NCBI GenBank assembly: GCA_035578175.1 | Contig: JAQMRL010000001.1 | Span: 435,698,045 to 435,762,044 of the forward strand | From: Catonia carolina | Taxonomy: Eukaryota > Arthropoda > Insecta > Hemiptera > Achilidae | Reading direction: 5' to 3' | DNA: 64,000 nt | Part shown: positions 11,181 through 20,344 of the stretch, piece after piece | Numbering within the stretch: the stretch's first letter is position 1 | Layout of the letters: each line of letters opens with the position of its first letter | Notes under the pieces: generated by a model | Seen by the model: the letters and a program-made list of their open reading frames with translations, nothing else | What the model was told of the DNA's origin: nothing | Database searches by the model: none | Made by a program: the position numbers and the translations under genes

Positions 11181-11196
11181 GGCCCTGAAAAGGGCC
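11181..11196 (-). terminator. Histone-type 3' stem-loop sequence in the LTR
   Basis: The minus strand reads GGCCCTTTTCAGGGCC: a 6-bp stem and TTTC loop identical to the replication-dependent histone mRNA 3' end consensus (GGCYCTTTTCAGRGCC). It is preceded by AAAC and followed by ACCA, both also typical, and by an A-rich stretch. In animals this hairpin binds SLBP and directs U7-dependent cleavage without polyadenylation. Whether it acts so here is inference. Confidence 0.75.
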
Positions 11197-11577
11197 GTTT
11201 AAGCGGTGGTCGTCTTGATGGGAAGCGTCGGTCGTAGTCGTCGTGGCGGTCGGAGGCTCGGTGACACGGCGTGTCGTCGTTCAGCGGGGACATCATCTTC
11301 TTCCCTCGCAGTAGTATGTTGATGGCTGCTTCGTCGGGTCCGGTGGGCGTAAGGCTCGGTCGAGGGACCGCTGTGGGCATCGCTCGCATTAGCGGGCGAT
11401 GACGGTCCGGTCGACGGCTTACGGTGACGGGTCGGCGAGCGGAAGCATCATCTTCTTTTTTGCAGGGTCGTCGATGAGCCTTCGTTGGAATCTGGTAGCC
11501 GCGTGCCGATGGTGGACGTCTTATCTTCTGTCTGGATCGGAATTAAATTTTGGCACAGTGCGCTCTGAGCGCACTAC

Positions 11578-11644
11578 ACCACAGCGCTCTGGGCGAGTAT
11601 AAAAAGAGCGCTTCTCTTTTTATAGTCGCCCAGAGCGCTGTGGT
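11578..11644. promoter_or_regulatory. Palindromic TATA region of the solo LTR
   Basis: A 67-bp near-perfect palindrome from ACCACAGCGCTCTGGGCGAG to its complement, centred at 11611. It places a TATAAAAAG box on each strand (minus-strand box within 11614-11624). Copy 2 at 57007 keeps only one arm, with CTACAAAAAG, so the doubling is specific to copy 1. It could give divergent transcription. Confidence 0.6.
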
Positions 11645-12110
11645 AGGAGGCGGTCCCTGGCTCGGCCTTGATGACAAAGGCCTCTGTCGGTGCGCGGCTG
11701 AAAGGTTTGTCGGTACGCCACCAAAGGGCCTACCGCGCCGACAAGGGCCGGGAGAAGTATTGAAGGCCGGCAACACAGTAAATGATTAATTAGAAGGGGT
11801 GGCGGTGACAGAACATTTATTTTTTAAGAAAGATTTAAATTATCAACCGTCAGATAAGAACATATTTTTGAAAATGATTTGTTTCACGTAGGCCTAGATA
11901 TCGCCGAAAATTATTTCTGTACACCTCATAGTGTTCATATCGTTTATTTAAAAATACAAATGGCTTAGTCAATATCAACTACTTTAGGTTGTAAAATTGA
12001 TGAGTTATAATGTGTTAAAAATTTTCCGACCATAGCTGGAAACTCTAAAAGTTCACTTTTTAGTCTAGCAAGTTAATAACTGCGTCATGGAGGCGGCTAG
12101 TGTTTGCATT

Positions 12111-12445
12111 TTTTTTTCTTTAATCCCTAATGTGTGGTACGTTGCAATCTGTTCAATTTAGAACAATAAGCAACCCCATGACCCAATGAGATGAGGATGA
12201 TAAATATGTATGACGTGTAAATGAGGTGTAGTCTTGTACAGACTCAGGCCGACCATTCCTGAGAGAGTATGGTTAATTGAAACCCAACCATCAAAGTACA
12301 CCGGTAACCACTGTCTAGTATTCAAATCCGTATAAAAGTAACTACCTTTACTAGGATTTGAAAGACGAACCTTCGTCTCAGAAAATCAGCTGATAAACAG
12401 CTGCCTAGCGGCGACGACGTTACCCCTAGACCAACCCGTTGGGTT
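12111..12445 (-). mobile_element. tRNA-derived SINE (family S1)
   Basis: On the minus strand the head carries an A-box-like GTTGGTCTAGGGGTAA. The body and a poly(A) tail (poly(T) at 12110-12121 on plus) follow. Flanked by an imperfect 10-bp duplication TGTTTGCATT/TGTTTACATT (12101-12110, 12446-12455). The head has the diverged CAGCTG palindrome characteristic of this family. Confidence 0.85.
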
Positions 12446-12455
12446 TGTTTACATT

Positions 12456-12966
12456 TGATGTAAAATATTTACGTATTCAGAAAACACCTATTTCTCAGAT
12501 TACATTTCTTAGAAGTTTTTCTAATGTATCTCAGGTATTATATTGTAGAAATTGGTCCCATTCGTCAGCAGGCTTATTGCTTGTCTTAGAGAGGTGCATT
12601 AAATAAACTTGTCTATTGCTTCTTTTAGGAGCCCTCTACACTCAATATTTTCCAAGTATTCCTAAACGAATATTCATGTCAATTTGTAGAACGATATCTG
12701 CTCAGGAAAGTATATATATATAATATATATTTCTTGAGAGCAATCAATAACTTTTCATCACTTAGGCTTCGATTGAAATTAAATTTGATTAAAAATATTT
12801 GAAATTAAAGTTCTTGAATTTTTCTGTGCCAAAGAAATGTATCAAATTTCAGCCTTCTCAGTGATCGGTGAATTACAAAATTAAAGATAAAAAGGATCAG
12901 TGATCTATAAACTTACAGAAAACACATTTAAATAATTGAACAGTTTTAAACAGGTTATTGGAGATA
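12456..12966. other. AT-rich sequence without recognisable gene
   Basis: Nothing recognised. Confidence 0.5.
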
Positions 12967-13000
12967 TACGAGGTGTGGCTATTAAATAACGAGACTGACG

Positions 13001-13286
13001 TTATAAAAAGTTTAATTTTGTACATAAACACTTTTGGTCACCTTTAATATACACTTCTTCTCTATCCCTACAACGCTCCATGCGAATTTTCCATTGCTGG
13101 AAACAGTGCTGGAAGTCTTCTTCTGTCAGCTCCTTCAGGACACGTGCCGCTTTCTCTTTTACAGCTAACACAGACTCAAATCTTGTCCCTTTTAATGCAG
13201 ATTTCACCTTACGGAACAGGTAGAAGCCACATGGTGCGAGATCTGGTGAATAAGGTAGATGTTCTAACACTGAGAGCTGTACTTGG
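13001..13286 (-). pseudogene. Mariner transposase C-terminal part (copy B)
   Basis: The minus-strand frame reads LEHLPYSPDLAPCGFYLF (third catalytic Asp) and continues to FQQWKIRMERCRDREEVYI at the end. It is cut off at 13286 by the LTR insertion; the rest is at 15523-15860. Confidence 0.9.
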
Positions 13287-13792
13287 TGTAACGTACCAAA
13301 TTTACTGGGCACCTGGAGTTGTTTATTTTTTTGAGTCTATTAAAGTATAAACAAACTCCAGCTGATTATTATTTAAAAATTATTTAAAATTATTTCACAT
13401 TGACAAAATTATTTTAATAAAAAGTTATTTATTCCAGTTGCTAGGCGACTAGAGAAGAATAAGATGGATTTTGTATAAAATTATTTTCAGTGAGGGACAA
13501 TACGGCGAACCGTATAGGTAGGCGTCCCTCATTCATGCATTAAAAGTGGTTTTTCTAAAATGATATACTCAATTAAATTGTTTTATTTCTATTTTATGTA
13601 TATATTTTGAGAAAGTTATTTCAGATTTACTAATAGATTGATAATACGATGAATAGATTCATAACTTGATTGAGATTTAGTTGATTGCTGTTTGTGTAAA
13701 CAGACTGTTGTTATCTGGTTCGTTTACTATTTTTATGCAGTTTAAAACTATTTTAGTTTTATTTTTAAACAGACAGTATTTAGCTCTTGTCA
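13287..13792 (+). repeat. 5' LTR
   Basis: The first 481 bp are identical to the 3' LTR; the following 25 bp up to CA are diverged. Immediately after comes TTTGGCATGCCCTAATGTGG, a primer-binding-site-like sequence resembling, imperfectly, the complement of a tRNA-Lys 3' end (TGGCGCCCAACGTGGGG). Confidence 0.8.
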
Positions 13793-13868
13793 AATTTGGC
13801 ATGCCCTAATGTGGGGAAACATCCACGATCTTTGGATTGGAATAACGTGAATAATAAGAAGAGTAAAT

Positions 13869-14474
13869 ATGAATAATAATAGCAATAACAATAATAATAT
13901 GAATATAGATAAGTCAGACGATAACATGCAGCTTATTTTGAACCTGTTGCAAGAGCAAGCTAGGAGATCTGAGGAGCAAGCTAGGAGATCTGAAGAGCAA
14001 GCTAGGAGATTTGAAGATATAATGAGTAAACTCGGTAGGGATTTAAGTAATAGAATAGATAGAATAGGACAAGTTTTTAAAAATAATGAAATGCTAAATG
14101 AAAATGTTAAACCAGATGAAAATAATGATATAGGAGAACCAAGAGAAAATATATTAAAAAATGAATCAGTAAATAGTAAAAATGATGAAATATTAATTGA
14201 AAATGTTGAACCAGTTGAAGGTAATCTTGAAGTAGAAACAGATACTTATGCCAATGCCAGTCAAAACGATTTAAAATCACCAGGAGGAAAGAGAAGTAGT
14301 GTAAATCGAAGGGTGTCAACCTTAGATGGAACAGAGGATGATGAAAAAATACCAGCACAAGTTAGTACCAGTAGCAGCTCAGCTTATAATCCGGAAGAGA
14401 TAGGGAAAGGAAACAGCCATTCAACCAAAAGTGATGTACAGAACAAGGAAAAAAAGAAGTACCGTAAAAGTTAA
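13869..14474 (+). CDS. Gag-like protein of the LTR element (N-terminal part)
   Basis: 201 residues from ATG 13869. It opens with an Asn-rich stretch, then a predicted coiled coil at about residues 20-55 with three tandem heptads EQARRSE/EQARRSE/EQARRFE, encoded by a 21-bp DNA repeat. The rest is acidic and Ser/Asn-rich, ending in a basic KEKKKYRKS. This resembles the variable N-terminus of gypsy-type Gag; no capsid major-homology region or CCHC knuckle is seen, so the main Gag domains are deleted. It is the only long intact frame of the element, downstream of the PBS-like site. In vivo expression is unknown. Confidence 0.6.
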   Translation: MNNNSNNNNNMNIDKSDDNMQLILNLLQEQARRSEEQARRSEEQARRFEDIMSKLGRDLSNRIDRIGQVFKNNEMLNENVKPDENNDIGEPRENILKNESVNSKNDEILIENVEPVEGNLEVETDTYANASQNDLKSPGGKRSSVNRRVSTLDGTEDDEKIPAQVSTSSSSAYNPEEIGKGNSHSTKSDVQNKEKKKYRKS

Positions 14475-14932
14475 ACAAATACCTGGAATTATAGAAGAAA
14501 TAGAATCTGAAATTGTATTACAAAATGTACTCTATAATATAAAAAGTGACGGACGGGATGAAGGAGGAGGTTTGTTGTATATGTATGTGTATGATGTTTA
14601 TTTGAACTTTTATTTATTTTATGTATATGTATGTTTGGTAGTTCACAGTTCCTATTTATCAGTTTATTAAGTTTTGTTCCATTAATCTTTTGTTTAATCA
14701 CAGTAAATGTAAAAAAAAATTTGGGTTTAGTTAAAAAAGTTGGGTTATAGTTTGGTTATAGTTTGTTTATAGTTTGTTTATAGTTTATAGTTTATTTGGT
14801 TAATAGAATTGTAAGGTCGCTTAGTAATAATTTTAAAAAACAATTTTGGAATTAAATTTTTTCAAACAAATTCAAAATTTAGATTATCATAAAAATTTCT
14901 TTTTGTTTTCAAAATTGAATTGCGGGGATATT

Positions 14933-15522
14933 TGTAACGTACCAAATTTACTGGGCACCTGGAGTTGTTTATTTTTTTGAGTCTATTAAAGTATAAACAA
15001 ACTCCAGCTGATTATTATTTAAAAATTATTTAAAATTATTTCACATTGACAAAATTATTTTAATAAAAAGTTATTTATTCCAGTTGCTAGGCGACTAGAG
15101 AAGAATAAGATGGATTTTGTATAAAATTATTTTCAGTGAGGGACAATACGGCGAACCGTATAGGTAGGCGTCCCTCATTCATGCATTAAAAGTGGTTTTT
15201 CTAAAATGATATACTCAATTAAATTGTTTTATTTCTATTTTATGTATATATTTTGAGAAAGTTATTTCAGATTTACTAATAGATTGATAATACGATGAAT
15301 AGATTCATAACTTGATTGAGATTTAGTTGATTGCTGTTTGTGTAAACAGACTGTTGTTATCTGGTTCGTTTACTATTTTTATGCAGTTTAAAACTATTTT
15401 AGTTTTATTTTTATGAAGAGATATTTAGTTCTTTTTACAAATTTGGCATCTCTTGTGTGGTGATAAATAAGTATACCACAAATTTGGCGAATCCCTCGTG
15501 GGGAATATTTAATATTATTACA
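14933..15522 (+). repeat. 3' LTR with unusual terminal segment
   Basis: Identical to the 5' LTR up to 15413, then abruptly different. The last 109 bp contain two degenerate units, each with AAATTTGGC followed 10-15 bp later by a GTGGGGA- or GTGTGGTGA-type motif. The same motif occurs once beyond the 5' LTR as the putative PBS. It ends TTACA directly at the TTGG duplication, so this terminal segment is part of the inserted DNA. Confidence 0.8.
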
Positions 15523-15526
15523 TTGG

Positions 15527-15860
15527 TTAGGAACCTCTTGACAGCTAACGCGGAATGAGCTGGCGCATTGTCTTGGTGGAGAACCCATGGTTTGTCCTTC
15601 CACATTTCGGGACGGTTTTTTCGTACTTTTTGACGTAGTTTAGAAAGTACTTCAAGGTAGTAATATTGATTAATTGTTTGACCTTCAGGAACCCAGTGAA
15701 GGTACACAATCTCACGGTTATAAAAAAAAACAATCATCATTACTTTAAATTTTGACTTGTATATTCGAGCTTTTTTGGCTCTCGGTAAAGTTCGGGTCTT
15801 CCAGTGCATGGATTGGCTCTTAGTTTCCGGGTCATAAGTAAAAAAACCACGTTTCATCAC
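15527..15860 (-). pseudogene. Mariner transposase middle part (copy B)
   Basis: The minus strand encodes KRGFFTYDPETKSQSMHWKT, then KKARIYKSKFKVMMIVFF, VPEGQTINQYYYLEVLSKLR and HQDNAPAHSALAVKRFL with the second catalytic Asp. It continues across the LTR insertion at 13286. The first-Asp motif (TCDETW) upstream is interrupted. The N-terminal DNA-binding region is absent, as in copy A. Confidence 0.88.
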
Positions 15861-16143
15861 ATGTTATTATCGTTTCAAAAAATTTGGATCATTTTCAATC
15901 GCGTACAAAGTGTCAGTACAAACATTTTTGCGAGCTTTATTTCAAAAATTTTTGAGCGCCACGTGTTCTAAAGGAGCTGACAGAAGATGACTTCCAGCAC
16001 TGTTTCCAACAACGGAAAATTCGCTTGGAGCTTTGTAGGGATAGAGAAAGAGTGTTTATTGGAGGTGTCAATAAGTGATTATGGATAAAATAAAAATAAA
16101 ATTTTATTACGTCAGTCTCGGAATTGAATAGCCACACCTCGTT

Positions 16144-16539
16144 TAACATTATTTGAAAAAAGTATTAATAAATAAATTATTTAAATTGTAATGCTCTAGT
16201 CTTATTTTTGTTATACTGCATCTATGAATCTCCAAAAATGGAGTTTAAAAAATCAGATGAAATTAAGAAGCTTAAAAATGTTAACACAATGTTAAATTAA
16301 TTATTTACCTATTAATTTATGTATTACATTTTTATTACCACTCCTTATTTGCTCACTTCAATAAACGTGTCAAACGAAAATAATTATTGTATACTGTAAG
16401 TGTTTTAACAGTCAAGTATCTTTTTTTCAGGTTTTTCAAACAAATTTAAATTACAATAACTTTTCAAAGCTTTCGGTTATTTATTAATGTATTTTGTACT
16501 TACATAACTAGGTTTTGTTCAAATAATTTCGTGCATTGA
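16144..16539. other. AT-rich sequence without recognisable gene
   Basis: Nothing recognised. Confidence 0.5.
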
Positions 16540-16998
16540 TTATCAATATAAAGTTGTAGAGAATTTAAAATCCTACAACTTTAATTTCAAACATTTTTTG
16601 TATAACGCTTAGTTTAGCGGTAATTAGCGATTTTCTGTTTTTCTCACGAAAACGTGTGAAAAATTGATTTTTTAAAAATTTCGGCCTGAGTATGCATTTA
16701 CGACAAAAGTGTATAAAATTAAATTTATAGGAAATTAAAAGATCTACGACTTTGATTTATAGCATTTTTCTCTAAAGAGCCTAGTTTAGCGTGGAAGAGT
16801 GATTTTCTATATTTTAAAGCCAAACTGAGGTCGATTTTCATTTTGCGTCTTTCACTCATAAATTAAGATAAGGTTATGTTTTTTGAGGTTAGTTTTTTGT
16901 TTGTTTATAATGTTTTATTACTAATGTTAGGTTATATTGGTTATTATTTGCATTGGAAAGAGAAAGTTGTGAAAGTGTTTCACACCAGATTTTTTTAT
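16540..16998 (+). repeat. Family R repeat, truncated copy
   Basis: It contains the monomer block with AACGCTTAGTTTAGCGGTAA, the second monomer with GAGCCTAGTTTAGCGTGGAA, and the end GAGAAAGTTGTGAAAGTGTT. The half carrying the CA/TG microsatellite is missing. Confidence 0.8.
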
Positions 16999-17794
16999 TG
17001 AATTCAATTACTGCCTAAATGAACGTTAATACTTGAATAAATTTTACTCAAGTCCAATAAAAATTGCAAAAACTAATACATAAAAGTATTGTATTACTCT
17101 AATGATATTTTACATATTTTCTTACTAGATAACGGTGAAATATTGACGTTAAAGAAGTTAAGAAGGAAAGGGTTACCTTGACCTCTGATGATTAATCTGT
17201 TTTAAAGTACTCTTGTCAACAATGAAGTTGGTTCAATTGATTAACAAGTTTATTTTAATCTTGGGTAGTATTACTCTCTTATTACTTTGAAAATATTTAG
17301 GTTGTAAGGTGAGCTAAAAAATCATTTAAAAAATCAATGAACAGGATAAATATTATATATTATATAGGTCTGATCCTTTGTAGTTTACAAAAGACAGCTT
17401 CTGGTGTATTATTAACAAAAATATTTCATTTATCTGAAGAGAGCAATTACTGATTTTACCTTGAAAATGTATAATTATAATTATAGTAATTATATTAAAA
17501 ATTAAATCTGAAATTAAAAAGAAAAGAAGGTATGTATTTCTTGGAAGAGAATTTCCATACGTTAAATGTTCCCATTCCCTATGTTAGCTTGTAGATTATA
17601 AAACTTTAGAAAGGAACGTTTCACAAAAAAGCATCCGAATTGAACGGTTCTTAAAAAAAGAACACAGTGTTAATTTTGATTAGGGTATTGTGAACATTGG
17701 GGTTCAGTATATTATAAATTCCAGTGACCTTTTCCCCATCCCATCCGTAGCTTTGATTCTGAAAATCGGGGAAGTCAAATGCTTTCCTTTTAAA
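16999..17794. other. AT-rich sequence without recognisable gene
   Basis: Nothing recognised. Confidence 0.5.
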
Positions 17795-17802
17795 TTTTAG
17801 AG

Positions 17803-18420
17803 CAATGGTTCCCAAAGTGGGGGGCGCGCTCCCCAAGGGAGGCGTGAAGACACGTCAAGGGGGGCGCGGGACTTCGAGATAGCTTTACCCTCCATAACGG
17901 ATCCTTTCAGTGTCAACATAGACTTCCTGCCCGAATTACTTAAAAAACAAGTTTTAGAAATAAAAAGTGTTTCTGCTGCGAAAAACGATTTCGATAAAAT
18001 TGACAAAACATCACTTTGGGTTAAGTATTACCAAGTTTACCCCAGTATATAACAGCAAGCGGCAGTAATTGTAACTATCTTTATCAAGCACTTATCTGTG
18101 CGAAAAAGTGTTTTCAGCACTTGTTAAAATAAAAACAAAGCATCGGTGCAATGTTGGTTTTATCAATGATTTACGTTGTGCACTTTCTAATAATCAACCT
18201 TTTTTAAAAAAAAATGCAAGGTCATCTATTCACTGACTTTATTTGTCTCTTGTTAAAATTAAATTGCAACTTCTAATGCTACAAAAACTAAAAAAATAAA
18301 TGTATGGTTATTCAATGTAATACGTGATTTTTCATTGCCCAATAAAATTGTGTAAGGGGGCGTGAGAAGTTTTCTTTTTGGCAAAAGGGGGTGTAAAAAA
18401 AAGAAGTTTGGGAACCGCCG
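17803..18420 (+). mobile_element. hAT transposon relic
   Basis: 618 bp with a perfect 8-bp duplication TTTTAGAG (17795-17802, 18421-18428). The ends are CAATGGTTCCCAAAGTGG and, inverted, CGGCGGTTCCCAAACTTC, the GGTTCCCAAA type ends of hAT elements. Plus-strand reading shows NIDFLPELLKKQVLEIKSVS, KTSLWVKYYQVYP, and out of frame CEKVFSALVKIKTKHRC...NDLRCALSN. These match the C-terminal dimerisation region of ZBED5-like hAT transposases. The N-terminal two thirds and all frame integrity are lost. Confidence 0.9.
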
Positions 18421-18649
18421 TTTTAGAGGAATTGAAGTACTTAAAAACGAATAGTTCATGCAGTTAATTACATACCATGACAAACCGTTTTATAAAATGC
18501 AAGATTTTTGCGTGGGAGTACAAAATTTAAAACTTTATAACTATTAAGTTATTGAACTCACCGGGTTGGTCCAATGGTAACTAAATTCTTTTAATTTATG
18601 ATCGTATGAGTGAATCACATTATTATTTGCCGAGTGTCTTTGTACAAGT

Positions 18650-18968
18650 TTTTTTTTTTAATTCCTAATATGTGTACGATGCAATCTGTTCAATTCAGAA
18701 CAATAAGCAACCCCTTGACCCAATGAGATGAGGATGATGTGTATGACGTGTAGAAAATGAGGTGTAGTCTTGTACAGACCCAGGTCGACCACTCCTGACA
18801 GAGTATGGTTAATTGAACCCCAACCATCAAAGTACACCGGCAATCACTGTCTAGTATTCAAATCCGTATAAAAGTAACTACCTGTACTAGAATTTGAACC
18901 AGGAACCTTCGTCTCCGAAAATCAGCTGTTAAACAGCTGATTTTCCAACCCGGACCAACCCGGTGGGT
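18650..18968 (-). mobile_element. tRNA-derived SINE (family S1) with 15-bp TSD
   Basis: Exact duplication TGTCTTTGTACAAGT at 18635-18649 and 18969-18983. The minus-strand head contains GGTTGGTCCGGGTTGG and the AAAATCAGCTGTT palindrome arm. A poly(A) tail (poly(T) on plus at 18650-18659) marks the 3' end. The A/B-box region is partly rearranged. Confidence 0.88.
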
Positions 18969-18998
18969 TGTCTTTGTACAAGTAACGTTCTGTAATTT

Positions 18999-19330
18999 TT
19001 TTTTTTTTTTAATTCCTAATATGTGTACGTTGCAATCTGTTCAATTCAGAACAATAAGCAACCCCATGACCCAATGAAATGAGGATGATATGTATGATGT
19101 GTTAATGAGGTGTAGTCTTGTACAGACCCAGGCCGACCATTCCTGACAGAGTATGGTTAATTGAACCCCAACCATCAAAGTACACCGGTAACCAGTGTCT
19201 AGCATTCAAATCCGTATAAAAGTAACTACTTGTACTAGGATTTGAACCAGAAACCTTCGTCTCCGAAAATCAGCTGTTAAACAGCTGATTTTGGCGACGA
19301 CTTTACCTCTAGACCAACCCGGTGGGTTGA
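18999..19330 (-). mobile_element. S1 SINE in duplication unit 1
   Basis: The minus strand begins CAACCCACCGGGTTGGTCTA and has an A-box-like TGGTCTAGAGGTAAAG and a B-box-like GGTTCAAATCC at 19231-19241 (plus GGATTTGAACC). It ends in poly(A). The palindrome AAAATCAGCTG...CAGCTGATTTT lies between the boxes. No clear TSD. Confidence 0.85.
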
Positions 19331-19445
19331 GATCTTTAATATACTTACAGTAAGAACCGTGCATGGAACCTTCGTTTTCAAAAATCAACCCGGTTGATTG
19401 ACCAACCCGGTGGGTTGTCTTTGTACAAGTAACGTTCTGTAATTT

Positions 19446-19776
19446 TTTTTTTTTTTAATTCCTAATATGTGTACGTTGCAATCTGTTCAATTCAGAACAA
19501 TAAGCAACCCCATGACCCAATGAAATGAGGATGATATGTATGATGTGTTAATGAGGTGTAGTCTTGTACAGACCCAGGCCGACCATTCCTGACAGAGTAT
19601 GGTTAATTGAACCCCAACCATCAAAGTACACCGGTAACCAGTGTCTAGCATTCAAATCCGTATAAAAGTAACTACTTGTACTAGGATTTGAACCAGAAAC
19701 CTTCGTCTCCGAAAATCAGCTGTTAAACAGCTGATTTTGGCGACGACTTTACCTCTAGACCAACCCGGTGGGTTGA
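19446..19776 (-). mobile_element. S1 SINE in duplication unit 2
   Basis: Identical to the unit 1 copy. It is followed at 19805-19890 by an older S1 head fragment (GAACCTTCGTTTTCAAAAAT ... TAAACAGCTGACTCGCGGCG), so the insertion lies next to or within a previous SINE. Confidence 0.85.
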
Positions 19777-20157
19777 GATCTTTAATATACTTACAGTAAG
19801 AACCGTGCATGGAACCTTCGTTTTCAAAAATCAGCAGTTAAACAGCTGACTCGCGGCGCCAACTTTACCACTTGTCCAAATCGGTGCGTCATCACTAAAA
19901 TTAATAACAACAAAATGTTTGATTTTTTTCACGAAATGTTCAAGTTCAGATGTTGTCATCTTAACGGCTTCTTATCGACTAATTAACAATTTTAAAATAA
20001 CAGAAAAATGAAATAATAACTAATTTAAAGACAAAACTGTATACACAGCGAAACAAAATACTAAGATGAATACGTGGTATGCACAAAATACAGAAAACCC
20101 CATTTGTATGTCACATCTGAGATAAAACCGCTAACGTTTAGAAAAATAAACAATTTT

Positions 20158-20292
20158 TACTTTCTCTTGCCTATATGAATATATAGGAAGGAAAGTATTG
20201 TTTTCATGTCGATTTTAATAAATCGAGTTTGCACCGGATCTATTCGTTTTCAGACCCCCTGAACCCAAAAAACATGTTTTTAACGATTGGTC

Positions 20293-20344
<52 letters not shown>

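Larger units (their letters stand above)
11136..11810 (-). mobile_element. GC-rich solo LTR, copy 1
   Basis: 675 bp beginning TGTCACCG and ending CGGTGACA (5'-TG...CA-3'), flanked by an exact 4-bp duplication GAAC (11132-11135 and 11811-11814). TG/CA ends plus a 4-bp TSD and a second copy at 57007-57645 with its own TSD fit a solo LTR of a Ty3/gypsy-like element. It is far more GC-rich than its surroundings. I orient it on the minus strand because a TATA box and a histone-type 3' stem-loop are both on that strand. No internal region or pol is present. A nonautonomous DNA element with 8-bp TIRs is the alternative. Confidence 0.7.
13287..15522 (+). mobile_element. Young internally deleted LTR retrotransposon
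   Basis: Starts TGTAAC and ends TTACA, flanked by exact TTGG duplications (13283-13286, 15523-15526) inside a mariner whose uninterrupted sequence is known from copy A. The 5' and 3' LTRs are identical for 481 bp (13287-13767 and 14933-15413). The ~1.14-kb interior has a gag-like frame and a short tail (around 14500-14570, reading SDGRDEGG) but no protease, RT, RNase H or integrase. The 4-bp TSD suggests Ty3/gypsy. It would need proteins from a complete relative to move. Confidence 0.9.
12969..16141 (-). mobile_element. Mariner with long inverted ends (copy B), split by LTR element
   Basis: The two mariner parts, 12969-13286 and 15523-16141, join to 933 bp once the 2236-bp insert and its 4-bp duplication are removed: the same length as copy A. 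The left end begins CGAGGTGTGGCTATTAAATA after TA; the right end finishes in CACACCTCG followed by TT (TSD decayed). Plus-strand 15954-16141 repeats the 3' end of the transposase in inverted orientation. The internal junction (GCGCTCAAAAATTTTTGAAA on minus) matches that of copy A, so both descend from one rearranged founder. Confidence 0.9.
18971..19833. repeat. Recent tandem duplication containing two S1 SINEs
   Basis: 18971-19387 and 19418-19833 are the same sequence apart from the length of a T run, shifted by about 446-447 bp. Each unit has one S1 SINE plus the flank GAGATCTTTAATATACTTAC. The units are separated by 30 bp of SINE-head sequence (ACCCGGTTGATTGACCAACC). Near-identity implies a very recent event or an assembly duplication. 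Confidence 0.9.

Noticed and set aside
11136..11400. Histone H2A pseudogene
   Set aside because: The 3' stem-loop is histone-type and a few words before it resemble the end of H2A, but no frame gives a recognisable histone fold; LTR structure with TSD explains the block better.
11399..11789. Overlapping plus- and minus-strand frames in a GC-rich block
   Set aside because: They lie in the solo LTR; stop-poor frames are expected from its composition, and copy 2 does not keep the same frames.
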